Of a stretch of 64,000 nt of DNA, positions 44,114 to 52,329 are shown in pieces. Source of the DNA: Methyloceanibacter stevinii. Lineage in GTDB: Bacteria; Pseudomonadota; Alphaproteobacteria; Rhizobiales; Methyloligellaceae. Position numbers and translations under genes: made by a program. The notes under the pieces were generated by a model that was not told where the DNA came from, made no database searches, and worked only from the letters and a program-made list of their open reading frames with translations. Location: contig NZ_LPWE01000002.1 of NCBI RefSeq assembly GCF_001723355.1, positions 62,001 through 126,000 on the forward strand, read 5' to 3'. Each line of letters opens with the position of its first letter. Within the stretch, counting starts at the first letter, position 1.

Positions 44114-44980
44114 ATGCTGATCGATGGGGTCGTGCTGTTATGGTTCATCCTGACAGTGCTTTCGCTGATTTTCGTGGCGATCGACATCCGGTCGACGCCT
44201 GAAAACCCCGTCATGAAATGGGCTTTCGTCCTCTTCACCGCCTATTCGGGGCCGTTCGGCGCGTTCCTCTATGTCTTGGGGTGCCGGGAGCCCTTGCCCG
44301 GGCTCCATGAGCGCTACGTGACGGCACGCTGGCGCCAAGCACTCGGCTCGACCATGCATTGCGCCGCCGGCGACGGCGTCGGCATTTTGGTGGGTGCGGT
44401 GATCGGCGCCCTCGTCGCGCTTCCTCTGATGGTGGATTTCGCGCTGGAATACGTGCTCGGTTTCGCCTTCGGCTGGACCATCTTCCAGGCGCTCTTCATG
44501 GGCGAGATGTTCGGCACCTATTGGAAGGCGCTCAAGGGCACGTTCACCTCCGAGTTTCTGTCCATGAACTGCCTCATGGGCGGCATGTTGCCGGTCTCCG
44601 CCCTCGCCTTCCAAGGCAACCCGGACGCCCACGACCCGACGCAAGCGCTGTTCTGGTTCCGCATGTCCCTGGCGCTCATGGTCGGGGCACTGGTCGCCTA
44701 CCCCATGAACTACTGGCTGGTGGCCCATCATCTGAAGCACGGCATGCTGACCGTACGGCCGGCCGGATCCGGCGCCGATTCCGGCGGCATGGAGGGCATG
44801 GACATGCCCAAAGAGGCGGGTACGGACAGCAAGATGGCCAGCATGAGCATGGCCGACAAGATGAAAGCGGCCGAGAGCGGTTCGGCCCTGCACAAGCCCA
44901 ACCCGCCGGTCTGGGTTATGGGCGCCGTGTCGCTCGCCGTCCTCGCGCTCGGCATCGTCATTACACTGATCTTCGCATAA
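44114..44980 (+). CDS. DUF4396 family membrane protein
   Basis: The 288-residue protein is polytopic: hydrophobic segments occur near residues 4-24, 34-58, 92-112, 118-138, 155-175, 185-210 and 265-287. It shows the DUF4396 hallmarks: HCAAGDGVGILVGA, EMFGTYWKALKGTFTSEFLS, NCLMGGMLPVS and YPMNYWLVAHHLKHGMLTVR. A Met/Asp-rich loop (GGMEGMDMPKEAGTDSKMAS) precedes the last helix. The family is often found with metal or copper resistance genes; function unknown. ATG 44114 has AAGGGGGG five bases upstream, better than the GTG at 44090. Confidence 0.8.
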   Translation: MLIDGVVLLWFILTVLSLIFVAIDIRSTPENPVMKWAFVLFTAYSGPFGAFLYVLGCREPLPGLHERYVTARWRQALGSTMHCAAGDGVGILVGAVIGALVALPLMVDFALEYVLGFAFGWTIFQALFMGEMFGTYWKALKGTFTSEFLSMNCLMGGMLPVSALAFQGNPDAHDPTQALFWFRMSLALMVGALVAYPMNYWLVAHHLKHGMLTVRPAGSGADSGGMEGMDMPKEAGTDSKMASMSMADKMKAAESGSALHKPNPPVWVMGAVSLAVLALGIVITLIFA

Positions 44981-45082
44981 CAGCGCTGCCGCTTGGCGGC
45001 ACGCGCTTATCCGCGCCCAATCCGCCTGCCCACACACACGCCTATCTTATCGACAGGCGCCGGAGGGGATGGGAGGGGCGAA

Positions 45083-45478
45083 ATGCGGTGCGGAGCATCC
45101 AATGGCAACACGCGGTCCCGGACCCGACCGGCTCGCGGCCTGCGAGCGTGCCGGCACGCGGCCTGCGAGCGTGCCGGCACGCGCTACCGCGACCGCGCGA
45201 TTGCCAACGCCGCGGCGCGGTACGATCGCATGCGGCACCTGCCGAAGCTCCTCGGCACGACACCACAAGAACTGGCCGATCTCTCCATCGAGGGGAGGCG
45301 CATCCTGATCGCCCGGCTCGCGCGCCTTGCCCGCAACTCGGCCCACGCCGGCAAAGCCGGCCATTGGTCCTACGACCCGAACCGCCACCTCGCGATCCTC
45401 GGCGCCTTACGGGCCGAGAGAACAGCCCTTGCCGCGCAGCCGGACGGCGCGCGCGACGAGGCTACCGGTCCCGCCTAG
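45083..45478 (+). CDS. Hypothetical protein with a 23 bp tandem duplication near its start
   Basis: A 131-residue basic protein starts at ATG 45083 behind GGGAGGGGCG. The conserved-looking part begins about residue 45: RDRAIANAAARYDRMRHLPK, then LGTTPQELADLSIEGRRILI and WSYDPNRHLAILGALRAERT. No family is named with confidence. Bases 45135-45180 are two exact copies of a 23 bp unit; as 23 is not a multiple of three, the duplication shifts the frame of whatever preceded it. The N-terminal residues may therefore be artefactual and the true start different. Confidence 0.5.
   Translation: MRCGASNGNTRSRTRPARGLRACRHAACERAGTRYRDRAIANAAARYDRMRHLPKLLGTTPQELADLSIEGRRILIARLARLARNSAHAGKAGHWSYDPNRHLAILGALRAERTALAAQPDGARDEATGPA
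45135..45180. repeat. Two exact tandem copies of a 23 bp unit
   Basis: Unit GCGGCCTGCGAGCGTGCCGG followed by CAC occurs at 45135-45157 and again at 45158-45180. It lies inside the N-terminal part of the 45083-45478 gene. Confidence 0.85.
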
Positions 45479-45490
45479 CGCCATTCGCGA

Positions 45491-45886
45491 TCAGCACATG
45501 ATCTGCTGTTTCACGATGGCCGTCTGCTCGGCGACGATCTTGTCGTACTCGCGAAGCTGCGCCGGGGTGAGGATCTCGGCGAGACGCGAGCGCGTATCCG
45601 CGTTGATGCGGTTCATGTCCTTGTTGAGCCGGATCAGGCCGAGTGCGCCAGGGCGCTCGCAGGTCTCGAAATCGACGCCGTATTTGTTGAACGTCGTACT
45701 GCGGGCCGACATCGAGTCTTCCAGAATCGGGGAAATCGCGGCGCGCTGCTCCGGCGTCAGGCTCAGTCGCGCCTCCAGCTTGGCAATGTCTTCGGGGGTC
45801 AGCAATTGCGCCGCCGCCACTGCCGGCACCAGCATCGCGCCGATAACGGCAAAGATGGCGAGTGTACGCGTCAGACTGTTGATCAT
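45491..45886 (-). CDS. Small periplasmic protein with Spy/CpxP-like features
   Basis: The 131-residue protein has a signal peptide (TRTLAIFAVIGAMLVPAVAA-AQ) and a mostly helical mature part with two LTP motifs (LSLTPEQRAAISPILEDSMS; ILTPAQLREYDKIVAEQ) as in Spy/CpxP-type periplasmic stress proteins. Cys residues at FETCERP and at the C-terminus (QQIMC) could pair. The resemblance is in pattern only; a metal- or envelope-stress role is inference. It converges on the 45083-45478 gene. Confidence 0.6.
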   Translation of the reverse strand: MINSLTRTLAIFAVIGAMLVPAVAAAQLLTPEDIAKLEARLSLTPEQRAAISPILEDSMSARSTTFNKYGVDFETCERPGALGLIRLNKDMNRINADTRSRLAEILTPAQLREYDKIVAEQTAIVKQQIMC

Positions 45887-46030
45887 GCCGTATCTCTACT
45901 CCCTATTGCTTCATCGAACCCTCAAGCCCCGAATGGGGGCGAGGGCAGCGCCTTCCGGCAAAGCATGCAGATAGGAACGGTGAACGGACGGATCAACAGC
46001 AGCCCGGCGGCGCACAACGGCGCGCCGGTA

Positions 46031-46788
46031 TCAGCCTTGCTTGGCGGATTGATCCTGCGCCGCCTGATCCGCGGCGGCGTGAGAACCGCGCAGGCCCGCC
46101 GGCCAGCCGAGCCAGGCCTGGGTGCGTAAGCCCCTAAGGCGGTAGCCGCCGTCCGGGGCGATTCGAAGAGCCAGCGCCGGGCCGCAAACCGGTCGCGGAC
46201 GATATAGGGAAACACGGTCCCGAGAATCGCGCCGAGCACCGCGTCGGTGAAATAGTGCACCCCGATCAGGACCCGGCTGAACGCGACCCAGACCGCGATC
46301 GTGTAGACAAAGACGCGGGCCCGCGGAACGAGGATAGCCACCACGGTCGCGAACGCGAAGATCGACGTCGAGTGGCCCGAGGGCAGCGATGCATGATCGG
46401 CGTCGAAGGCGAAGAAATTGAAATGGAAATGGCCCAGCTCCTCGTAGAACTTGGGCCGCGCGCGGCCGAGGATGTTCTTGCACAGTGTCGCAATCAGCCC
46501 TGCCCCGCCGATACTGACGAAGGCGAAGCTCGCCGCCTGAATGATGAGCCCGTACCCGGCCGTATTGCGGAACCCGATGTGATTGCGCCGGAGCAGGACC
46601 GCGAAGCCGATAATGGTCGCGGTCGGGATCAGCATCCAATTGGAGCGCCCGATATCGGTGATCGCGCGGAAGAAGTCGCGCGCAGCCGGCGACATGGCCT
46701 TGGCCCGTTCCAGCATGAACGGGTCGATCAGCAGAAATCCCACGGCCAGGACGGAGAAAGCGATGAGCGCCTGCTCCCAGAGCTTCAT
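46031..46788 (-). CDS. PAP2-family phosphatase, probable one-base frameshift near the C-terminus
   Basis: This integral membrane phosphatase has hydrophobic segments along its length and the three PAP2 motifs: KNILGRARP (KxxxxxxRP), LPSGHST (PSGH) and SRVLIGVHYFTDAVLG (SRxxxxxHxxxD). Family members dephosphorylate lipid phosphates or undecaprenyl pyrophosphate on the periplasmic side. The direct frame runs on to 45922 through Arg/Pro-rich sequence unlike the family. The next frame (APDGGYRLRGLRTQAWLGWP), entered by one added C near 46164 (TTC|GAATC), ends at 46031 and looks genuine. ATG 46788 is assumed; ATG 46935 would add a 49-residue polar extension. Confidence 0.75.
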
Positions 46789-47061
46789 TGAGGTATCCGG
46801 CAACGTGTCTGCCCGTTCCTTCGGTTGATCGGAGCCCCGGCGAACGCCCCGGGCCACGCCGATATGCCTATTGCGAACCGCGTAAGCATGCAAACCAGAA
46901 ACGGAATTTGGGTTACGGCGCCTCAAGGGCGCCATAGTCTCGCTCACCCAGCCGTGAAGCAATGTGTGCGAATTGTAATCTAAAACGGCCTCTCGCGCGT
47001 TTAGTCTACGAGGTGTCGATTCCCGACACCCCTCAATGTTTGCAAGAGAAGGATACCCCCC

Positions 47062-47193
47062 ATGTATTTGCCCTCTCGCATGACAATGAGACTCATCGCA
47101 GCCGGGGCCTTCGTGCTGATCGCCGCGGCGATGCACTCGCCTCTGGGCCCGAAACTGGCGGCCCTGCACGCGAGCATGGTCGGTTTGGTCTAG
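47062..47193 (+). CDS. Possible small membrane or secreted peptide (43 aa)
   Basis: The frame reads MYLPSRMTMRLIAAGAFVLI, then AAAMHSPLGP and a short tail. It consists of a basic head and one hydrophobic helix with AAGAFVLIAAAM, as in a signal peptide or single-pass peptide. AGAAGG-like purines lie about 10 bases upstream. No family is recognised and the length is marginal. Confidence 0.35.
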   Translation: MYLPSRMTMRLIAAGAFVLIAAAMHSPLGPKLAALHASMVGLV

Positions 47194-47525
47194 GACGGGA
47201 ACGTCCTTCGGGAAGGAGCCTCGAGGATCCCCCCTCCTCCGGTTCCACCAGTCCCCGCGATGGGTGACGTTGCGTCATGAACCGGTCCCGCCTTTGTGCT
47301 GCGCACGAAGGCGGGGGCGGCACTCAAGCCAAACCAGCAGTCCCGGCCGCTCCGATCGCCGCGCCTCCCTCCTCGATCCGGCCTTAGAATTTTTTTCTCG
47401 CGACAACCAAATTCCAACCGCAAAGCGCCGCGCGTTGGACGCCATTGCGTCGCGCGTTTGCCACCGAGGCGACCTACGAGTCTCCTCGGCCGGTTTCCGG
47501 CGCACCTAGTCTAGGATAGACAGAA
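47194..47525. other. Intergenic region, no feature seen
   Basis: About 330 bp, GC-rich, without a credible frame or structure. It carries the presumed promoter of the small secreted protein at 47526. Confidence 0.35.
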
Positions 47526-47660
47526 ATGAAGACAGTTTTTGCGTTTCTCATTGCACTTGGCATGTCGTTGCCCTTCGCCTCTGCAGCGTTCGCAGGCCCC
47601 GACGATTGCGCCGACGGCCAGACCTGGGACGAAGACACCCAGTCCTGCGTGGACAACTAG
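47526..47660 (+). CDS. Small secreted protein with two cysteines (44 aa)
   Basis: The 44-residue frame has a strong signal peptide (MKTVFAFLIALGMSLPFASA-AFA) and a mature ~20-residue acidic peptide, GPDDCADGQTWDEDTQSCVD-N. The two Cys are twelve residues apart and could form one disulfide. No family is recognised. A UUCG-loop terminator follows 30 bases later, so it is its own transcription unit, which strengthens the case for a real gene. Confidence 0.6.
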   Translation: MKTVFAFLIALGMSLPFASAAFAGPDDCADGQTWDEDTQSCVDN

Positions 47661-47689
47661 ACGGCCGCAGTCTCATTAGCTTGAGCAGG

Positions 47690-47723
47690 AGGGCACTGGC
47701 TTCGGCCAGTGCCCTTTGTGTTT
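47690..47723 (+). terminator. Rho-independent terminator with UUCG tetraloop
   Basis: GGGCACTGGC-TTCG-GCCAGTGCCC, a 10 bp perfect stem with a UUCG loop, followed by TTTGTGTTT. It ends the 47526 unit. Confidence 0.85.
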
Positions 47724-47811
47724 GGCAGACGGCTCCTCGCCCCGTACGCTGGCGGTGAGGTGCATTGTTCGATCATGGTATTCGCTTCGAGAATGACGCG
47801 GCAGCGCCGGC

Positions 47812-49437
47812 ATGTCGCCAGTCCGGTCACCGACACGGGCTATCGCAATTGCAGCAGGAGGCGGGCCGCGTGACGGCCGGTTCTCATTGGAACAGGCCAA
47901 GGTAATCGAGTTCTTGTCCCGGCCCGGGACCTACGACCCTGCCCCCGCAGCCGTCGACCGCATCGAGACGCACGCCTCGTTCGTGTTCCTCGCAGGCGCC
48001 TTTGCCTACAAGATCAAGCGCGAAGTCAAATTGCCGTTTCTCGATTTCTCGACGCTTCAGAAACGGCACCAAGCCTGTCTCAACGAACCTCGCCTGAACC
48101 GCCGGACAGCGCCCGACATCTATCGAGAGGTCGTCCCCGTGACGGTCGACGCGAGCGGCAGGCTGGCGCTGCGCGGACAGGGGGAGCCGGTCGAATGGGT
48201 CTTGGTCATGCGCCGCTTCGGCCAGGAGAACCTCTTCGACCGGATGGCGCGCGAGGGACGTCTTTCGCTGGACGCCATGCACCGGACGGCACTGGCCGTT
48301 GCCGCCCTTCACGACGCAGCCGACCGCATCCTCACGGCCGATCAGGCCGTCGTGCCGCTCGAGAAGATCATCTCCGAGCACGAGCATGTGTTGCAGCAGG
48401 CGGCTGGTGACGTCATCCCACAGGCCGCAGCTGACTCCTTGGCACGGCGGACGCGCACGGCCTTCGAGAGACTGAAGCCGCTCCTGATGCGGCGCGCCGC
48501 AACCGGCTTCGTCCGGCATTGTCACGGAGACCTGCACCTTCGGAACATTGTCGAGATCGAGGGCGACCCTGTCCTGTTCGATGCGCTCGAGTTCGACGAC
48601 AGCCTGGCGACCATCGACGTGCTGTACGATCTGGCTTTTCTGCTCATGGACCTCGGCAAGCACGGTCTCGGCGCCTACGCCAATGCCGTCCTGAACGGCT
48701 ACCTCGACAACAGCGACACGGGGAATCTCCTCGGACTTGCCGCCCTGCCGCTGTTCCTTTCCTTGCGCGCTGTGATCAGGGGCAAGGTCGAGCTCTTGCG
48801 TTCCCAATTGGCGGAACCTTCGCAAGCCAAAGCGGCCCGCGACGAGGCGCGGGACTATTTCGAGCTGGCTTTGCAGTTCCTCGAACCCGAGGCGCGCCGG
48901 CTGATTGCCGTCGGCGGTCTTTCCGGCACCGGCAAATCGACCATCGCCCGCGCAATGGCGCCGCGGATCGGCGCGTTCCCCGGCCGCGGTCATGTGCGCA
49001 GCGATTTGGAGCGCAAGCGCTTGTTCGGCGTGGCGCCCACCGACCGGTTGTCCGCAACGGCCTACACACAATACGTCTCGGACCTTGTTTACGTGCTGTG
49101 CCGCAAGCGCGCGGCGCTCGTTCTCGAAGCGGGCAAATGGGTGATCGTGGATGCGGTCCATGCGCGGCCGCACGAGCGCGAAGCCATTGCCGCGGTCGCC
49201 GCAGAGCACGGCGTCCCGTTCACGGGGCTCTGGTTCGACGCGCCGGGCGACGTGCTCGAGGAGCGTGTCGCGGACCGGGTCGGCGATGTGTCCGACGCCA
49301 CGCCCGAGGTTGTCCGGGAGCAGCTTCGCTACGATCTTGGAGAAATCGGATTTGCGCGCATCGATGCCGGCGGTTCGGTCGAGCAAGTCGCCGAACGTTG
49401 CTTGAACCGCCTGAAAGCTGAAAGTGGCAGCCCGTAG
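47812..49437 (+). CDS. Aminoglycoside-phosphotransferase-like kinase fused to a P-loop ATPase
   Basis: The 541-residue protein joins two domains. Residues ~40-340 have the APH/choline-kinase fold, with the Brenner motif HCHGDLHLRNIVEIEG and the DALEFDDSLATIDVLYDLAF metal-binding segment. Residues ~355-525 have a P-loop kinase domain with GLSGTGKSTIARAM (Walker A) and WVIVDAVHARPHEREAI. Such fusions are annotated as bifunctional APH/ATP-binding proteins; the substrate is unknown and there is no reason to assume antibiotic resistance. The last codons (GSP, stop) lie inside the 17 bp tRNA-Glu-derived repeat, so the C-terminus may have been altered by the insertion. The GTG/ATG start is uncertain. 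Confidence 0.8.
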   Translation: MSPVRSPTRAIAIAAGGGPRDGRFSLEQAKVIEFLSRPGTYDPAPAAVDRIETHASFVFLAGAFAYKIKREVKLPFLDFSTLQKRHQACLNEPRLNRRTAPDIYREVVPVTVDASGRLALRGQGEPVEWVLVMRRFGQENLFDRMAREGRLSLDAMHRTALAVAALHDAADRILTADQAVVPLEKIISEHEHVLQQAAGDVIPQAAADSLARRTRTAFERLKPLLMRRAATGFVRHCHGDLHLRNIVEIEGDPVLFDALEFDDSLATIDVLYDLAFLLMDLGKHGLGAYANAVLNGYLDNSDTGNLLGLAALPLFLSLRAVIRGKVELLRSQLAEPSQAKAARDEARDYFELALQFLEPEARRLIAVGGLSGTGKSTIARAMAPRIGAFPGRGHVRSDLERKRLFGVAPTDRLSATAYTQYVSDLVYVLCRKRAALVLEAGKWVIVDAVHARPHEREAIAAVAAEHGVPFTGLWFDAPGDVLEERVADRVGDVSDATPEVVREQLRYDLGEIGFARIDAGGSVEQVAERCLNRLKAESGSP

Positions 49438-49441
49438 GGGA
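49425..49441. repeat. 17 bp direct repeat, distal copy of the tRNA-Glu 3' end (attR-like)
   Basis: TGGCAGCCCGTAGGGGA is identical to 50515-50531, which is the complement of the last 17 bases of tRNA-Glu(CTC). The two copies bracket 1.07 kb. The repeat also supplies the final codons and stop of the upstream kinase-like gene. Confidence 0.85.
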
Positions 49442-49539
49442 CGTCACAAGTGATTTAAAATCAAGCACTTGGGGCCGACTGGGACCAAAAAATTTCCATT
49501 ATATATCAATGGTGCCCATAGTCCGTTGTCCCACGTCTA

Positions 49540-50394
49540 TCAAAACGCGCGCTCATTGCGTCGAGCCATGGCGCGGGTCGCGCGGCGCGGCGCGGCATAC
49601 ACACTCCGCATCGCGCTAGCACCTCCGAAGATCACTTTGTTGTACCTATCGTCGGGCGTCTCTGGCCAGTGGCGCTCTCGTACTGGAAAGAGCCTCAACG
49701 GAATTTCTACCTCTTCGTCAAGCGCACAGTGCCGATATGCTGACAGTGAATTGAGCCCCGCATAGTTGCTTGCGGTCGAGCACAAGAACGCTACGGGAAA
49801 GCATTTCATCAGCTGAAAGACGGCAGGCATATCGAAGCTCCGAGACAACACGAACATCGCGAAGTCGCGCATTACGACAAGATCGTCATAGGGGTACACC
49901 CAATAGAAGACATGAATGTCATCGGGCAGCTGAGCTGACGGGTCTAGCGCATAAGTCCGTGCCAATTGATCGAACGTGGTGTCCTCTATCTCAACCTTGG
50001 CGGCAACGAGATGTGCAAGAACTGCTTTGAGCAAGCGTTGCGGCTTCGTCACGTGCGTCAGCACCATGGGAAGCCGCAACGTAGATTTTAGATACAGCCC
50101 TACACTTCGGGAAAACTCGTTCAGGGTCGCGTCATATTGTGCACCGAGATGCTCGTTGCACTTCTTGCATATCGTCCGAAACTTGACGCCGTTCTGGGAA
50201 ATGACTGTCTTGCCGGTCTCAGCGGTCAGGCGCGTCATCATCGCCTGCATCTCCATAGGGCGAATGACCGTTCCTCCCTTGGGTGGAACATGATCCCACG
50301 TGAGATCCGCCTCCAATCTGCAGAGATTGCAGATTGAGCGCTTCTGCCTTTTCTCGATCGCATACTGCATGGCCGGACCTCGCAATCGGATCAA
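49540..50394 (-). CDS. HNH-type zinc-finger protein on a tRNA-Glu insertion
   Basis: The 284-residue protein has an HNH-like zinc core near the N-terminus: C-N-L-C (SICNLCRLEADLTWDHVPPK, with the DH-x-PPK of HNH/McrA-type nucleases) and C-K-K-C (RTICKKCNEHLGAQYDATLN, where CNE-LG is common). The rest is a helical/beta domain with no named family (HVFYWVYPYDDLVVMRDFAM). Some such proteins are endonucleases of phage or defence origin; activity is not shown here. Base composition is visibly lower in GC than neighbours. It is the only gene between the two tRNA-derived repeats and no integrase is present. Confidence 0.6.
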   Translation of the reverse strand: MIRLRGPAMQYAIEKRQKRSICNLCRLEADLTWDHVPPKGGTVIRPMEMQAMMTRLTAETGKTVISQNGVKFRTICKKCNEHLGAQYDATLNEFSRSVGLYLKSTLRLPMVLTHVTKPQRLLKAVLAHLVAAKVEIEDTTFDQLARTYALDPSAQLPDDIHVFYWVYPYDDLVVMRDFAMFVLSRSFDMPAVFQLMKCFPVAFLCSTASNYAGLNSLSAYRHCALDEEVEIPLRLFPVRERHWPETPDDRYNKVIFGGASAMRSVYAAPRRATRAMARRNERAF

Positions 50395-50514
50395 CGCGGG
50401 ACAGTCGCAGCGGAGGATTGTTCTATGAAATCAGTGGGGAGTGCGATTCCGCATTTCGCAACTTGTGTCCCAAGGCAAAAACACTTAGCGGAATCAGTAT
50501 GTTATAGCGACGTT

Positions 50515-50590
50515 TGGCAGCCCGTAGGGGAGTCGAACCCCTGTTTCCGCCGTGAGAGGGCGGCGTCCTAGGCCACTAGACGAACGGGCC
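50515..50590 (-). tRNA. tRNA-Glu(CTC)
   Basis: The 76-base minus-strand gene begins GGCCCGTTCGTCTAG, has the anticodon stem-loop CCGCC-CTCTCAC-GGCGG (anticodon CTC), a GGTTCGACTCC T-loop, and ends GGGCTGCCA with CCA encoded. Its last 17 bases are repeated at 49425-49441, so a mobile element probably inserted at its 3' end. Confidence 0.95.
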
Positions 50591-50639
50591 GTGCGCGCGA
50601 ACGAGAAGCTATAGTTCTCGCGTCTGTTACGATCAAGAA

Positions 50640-51089
50640 CTATCGCGCGGGCGGCGCACCTTTGTCGATGTTGAGGCGGGACACGACCTTGCCCGTCCTC
50701 ATATCCACGACCACGATCTCGGCATCGTCCCGCCACCGCACGTGGAGCGCCAGAAAATGACCATCGAGGGACATGGAGACGACTTGCGCGTCTCCGGGAA
50801 TGCTCAGGGCTTCCAGCGCGCCGGATGCGACCGGCTCCATGGCGACCGGGTCGGGCGCGGCGGCGGCGGCGGGCGCATCGGCGGCGGACTTCTTCCCGAC
50901 CTTGGAGGCCTGAAAGATCATGCCGGCGATCACGGCCGCAAGCCCGGCCAGGAGCATGACCCCCATCACCACCACGGCGACCTTGAGCATGCCCACCTGG
51001 CGCGGCGTAAACACCGTGCCTTCGATACGCTCATCTGCCGGGCGCGGGGTGTTGGCCTGCGATTTCTCTGGGTCGACCGTCGTTGTCAT
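50640..51089 (-). CDS. Single-pass membrane protein, DUF6476-like
   Basis: The ~150-residue protein has a polar cytoplasmic head (TTTVDPEKSQANTPRPADER), one transmembrane helix (VAVVVMGVMLLAGLAAVIAG) and an Ala/Pro linker. A ~70-residue periplasmic domain with SIPGDAQVVSMSLDGHFLAL and AEIVVVDMRTGKVVSRLNI follows. This layout and its position divergent from an rluD gene are common in alphaproteobacteria (DUF6476); no function is known. ATG 51089 is used; the frame continues a few residues upstream to an alternative codon. Confidence 0.7.
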   Translation of the reverse strand: MTTTVDPEKSQANTPRPADERIEGTVFTPRQVGMLKVAVVVMGVMLLAGLAAVIAGMIFQASKVGKKSAADAPAAAAAPDPVAMEPVASGALEALSIPGDAQVVSMSLDGHFLALHVRWRDDAEIVVVDMRTGKVVSRLNIDKGAPPAR

Positions 51090-51109
51090 CCTATGACAGA
51101 CTCCGAAAC

Positions 51110-52207
51110 ATGCCGCGCACGACAATGATTGAGACAGAAACCCCGACCGACCTTGACGCCGCCCTGGACCTCGATGCCATCGAGGAGGCCACGGAGACGG
51201 AGACCGCCCGTTTGGCCGCTGTAGATGAATCCCAGATCGGCCAGCGGCTCGACCGGTTTCTGAGCGAGGCGCTACCCGACGTCAGCCGCACGCGCATCCA
51301 GGCGTTGATCCGTGAAGGTCATGTGCGGATCGCAGGCGGCCCCTCGGGCGGCGCGACCATAGAGGACGTCAAATATCGGGTCAAACAGGGCGATTGCTTC
51401 GAACTCATCGTGCCGCCAGCCGCCGAACCGGAGCTGAATCCGGAAGCGATCCCCCTCGACGTCGTCTACGAGGACGAGGACGTGATCGTCATCGACAAGC
51501 CCGCCGGCCTCGTGGTGCATCCGGGCGCCGGGCAGCCGGACGGCACGCTCGTGAATGCGCTTCTCGCCCATTGCGGTAAGAGCCTCTCGGGCATCGGCGG
51601 CGTGGCCCGGCCCGGCATCGTCCACCGGCTCGACAAGGACACGAGCGGGCTCATGGTCGCGGCCAAGAACGATCGGGCCCATCGCGCGCTCGCCGAGCAA
51701 TTCGCCGACCACGGACGAACCGGCGAGATGGCGCGCGGCTATCTTGCGCTTGTGTGGGGCGCTCCGTCGCGGCCCCGCGGGCGCATCGAAGCTCCGATCG
51801 GGCGCCACCCCACGAGCCGGACGCGGATGGCCGTCGTGCCGAAAGACAAAGGCCGCTTCGCCGCGACACAGTGGCGTCTCGTCGAGAGCTATGGCGGCAC
51901 GGGCAAGGACGCCGTCGCCTCGCTGATCGAATGTACGCTCGAAACCGGACGGACCCATCAGGTGCGCGTCCATCTGGCCCACTATGGGCACCCGCTTGTG
52001 GGCGATCCGCTCTACGGCGCCGGCTTCAAGTCGAAGCTCAAGACGCTGCCCGAAGATTTGGCCGGCGCGATCTCGGCGCTCGACCGGCAGGCGCTTCATG
52101 CCGCGCACCTGTCCTTCGTCCATCCGGGAACAGGGACCTTACTGGAATTTAACAGTGATCTCCCTGACGATCTCGCCGAGATTGTGCGACAATTCAAGCA
52201 ACTGTGA
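51110..52207 (+). CDS. rluD: RluD-type 23S rRNA pseudouridine synthase
   Basis: The ~365-residue enzyme isomerises specific uridines of 23S rRNA (RluD: 1911, 1915, 1917 in E. coli). An S4-like N-terminal domain (GQRLDRFLSEALPDVSRTRI; ALIREGHVRI) precedes the catalytic domain with GIVHRLDKDTSGLMVAAKND, where the Asp of HRLD is catalytic. VEDVIVIDKPAGL-like (EDVIVIDKPAGLVVHPGAG) and C-terminal TLETGRTHQVRVHLAHYGHP segments are present. ATG 51110 or 51125 are both possible; the glutamate-rich head is longer than in E. coli. It is divergent from the DUF6476-like gene with overlapping control regions. Confidence 0.85.
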   Translation: MPRTTMIETETPTDLDAALDLDAIEEATETETARLAAVDESQIGQRLDRFLSEALPDVSRTRIQALIREGHVRIAGGPSGGATIEDVKYRVKQGDCFELIVPPAAEPELNPEAIPLDVVYEDEDVIVIDKPAGLVVHPGAGQPDGTLVNALLAHCGKSLSGIGGVARPGIVHRLDKDTSGLMVAAKNDRAHRALAEQFADHGRTGEMARGYLALVWGAPSRPRGRIEAPIGRHPTSRTRMAVVPKDKGRFAATQWRLVESYGGTGKDAVASLIECTLETGRTHQVRVHLAHYGHPLVGDPLYGAGFKSKLKTLPEDLAGAISALDRQALHAAHLSFVHPGTGTLLEFNSDLPDDLAEIVRQFKQL

Positions 52208-52329
52208 TGATACGCCCCTCTTTCATGCACGCGTGAAACGTCCTATAGACGGACGGGCCGGGGGACGTACATGAGGAAAGACGCGGGGGCTGTTACGTCC
52301 TGCAGGAGACGGGTTCCGGGAAGACAGCC

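Noticed and set aside
45922-46030. Longer C-terminus of the PAP2 phosphatase
   Set aside because: The direct frame beyond about 46164 is Arg/Pro/Cys-rich and unlike the family, whereas the neighbouring frame gives a plausible ending at 46031.
47884-49386. 500-codon open frame on the minus strand
   Set aside because: It runs antisense to the kinase-like/P-loop gene, which has clear motifs on the plus strand. The antisense frame is a high-GC shadow without a ribosome binding site or family pattern.
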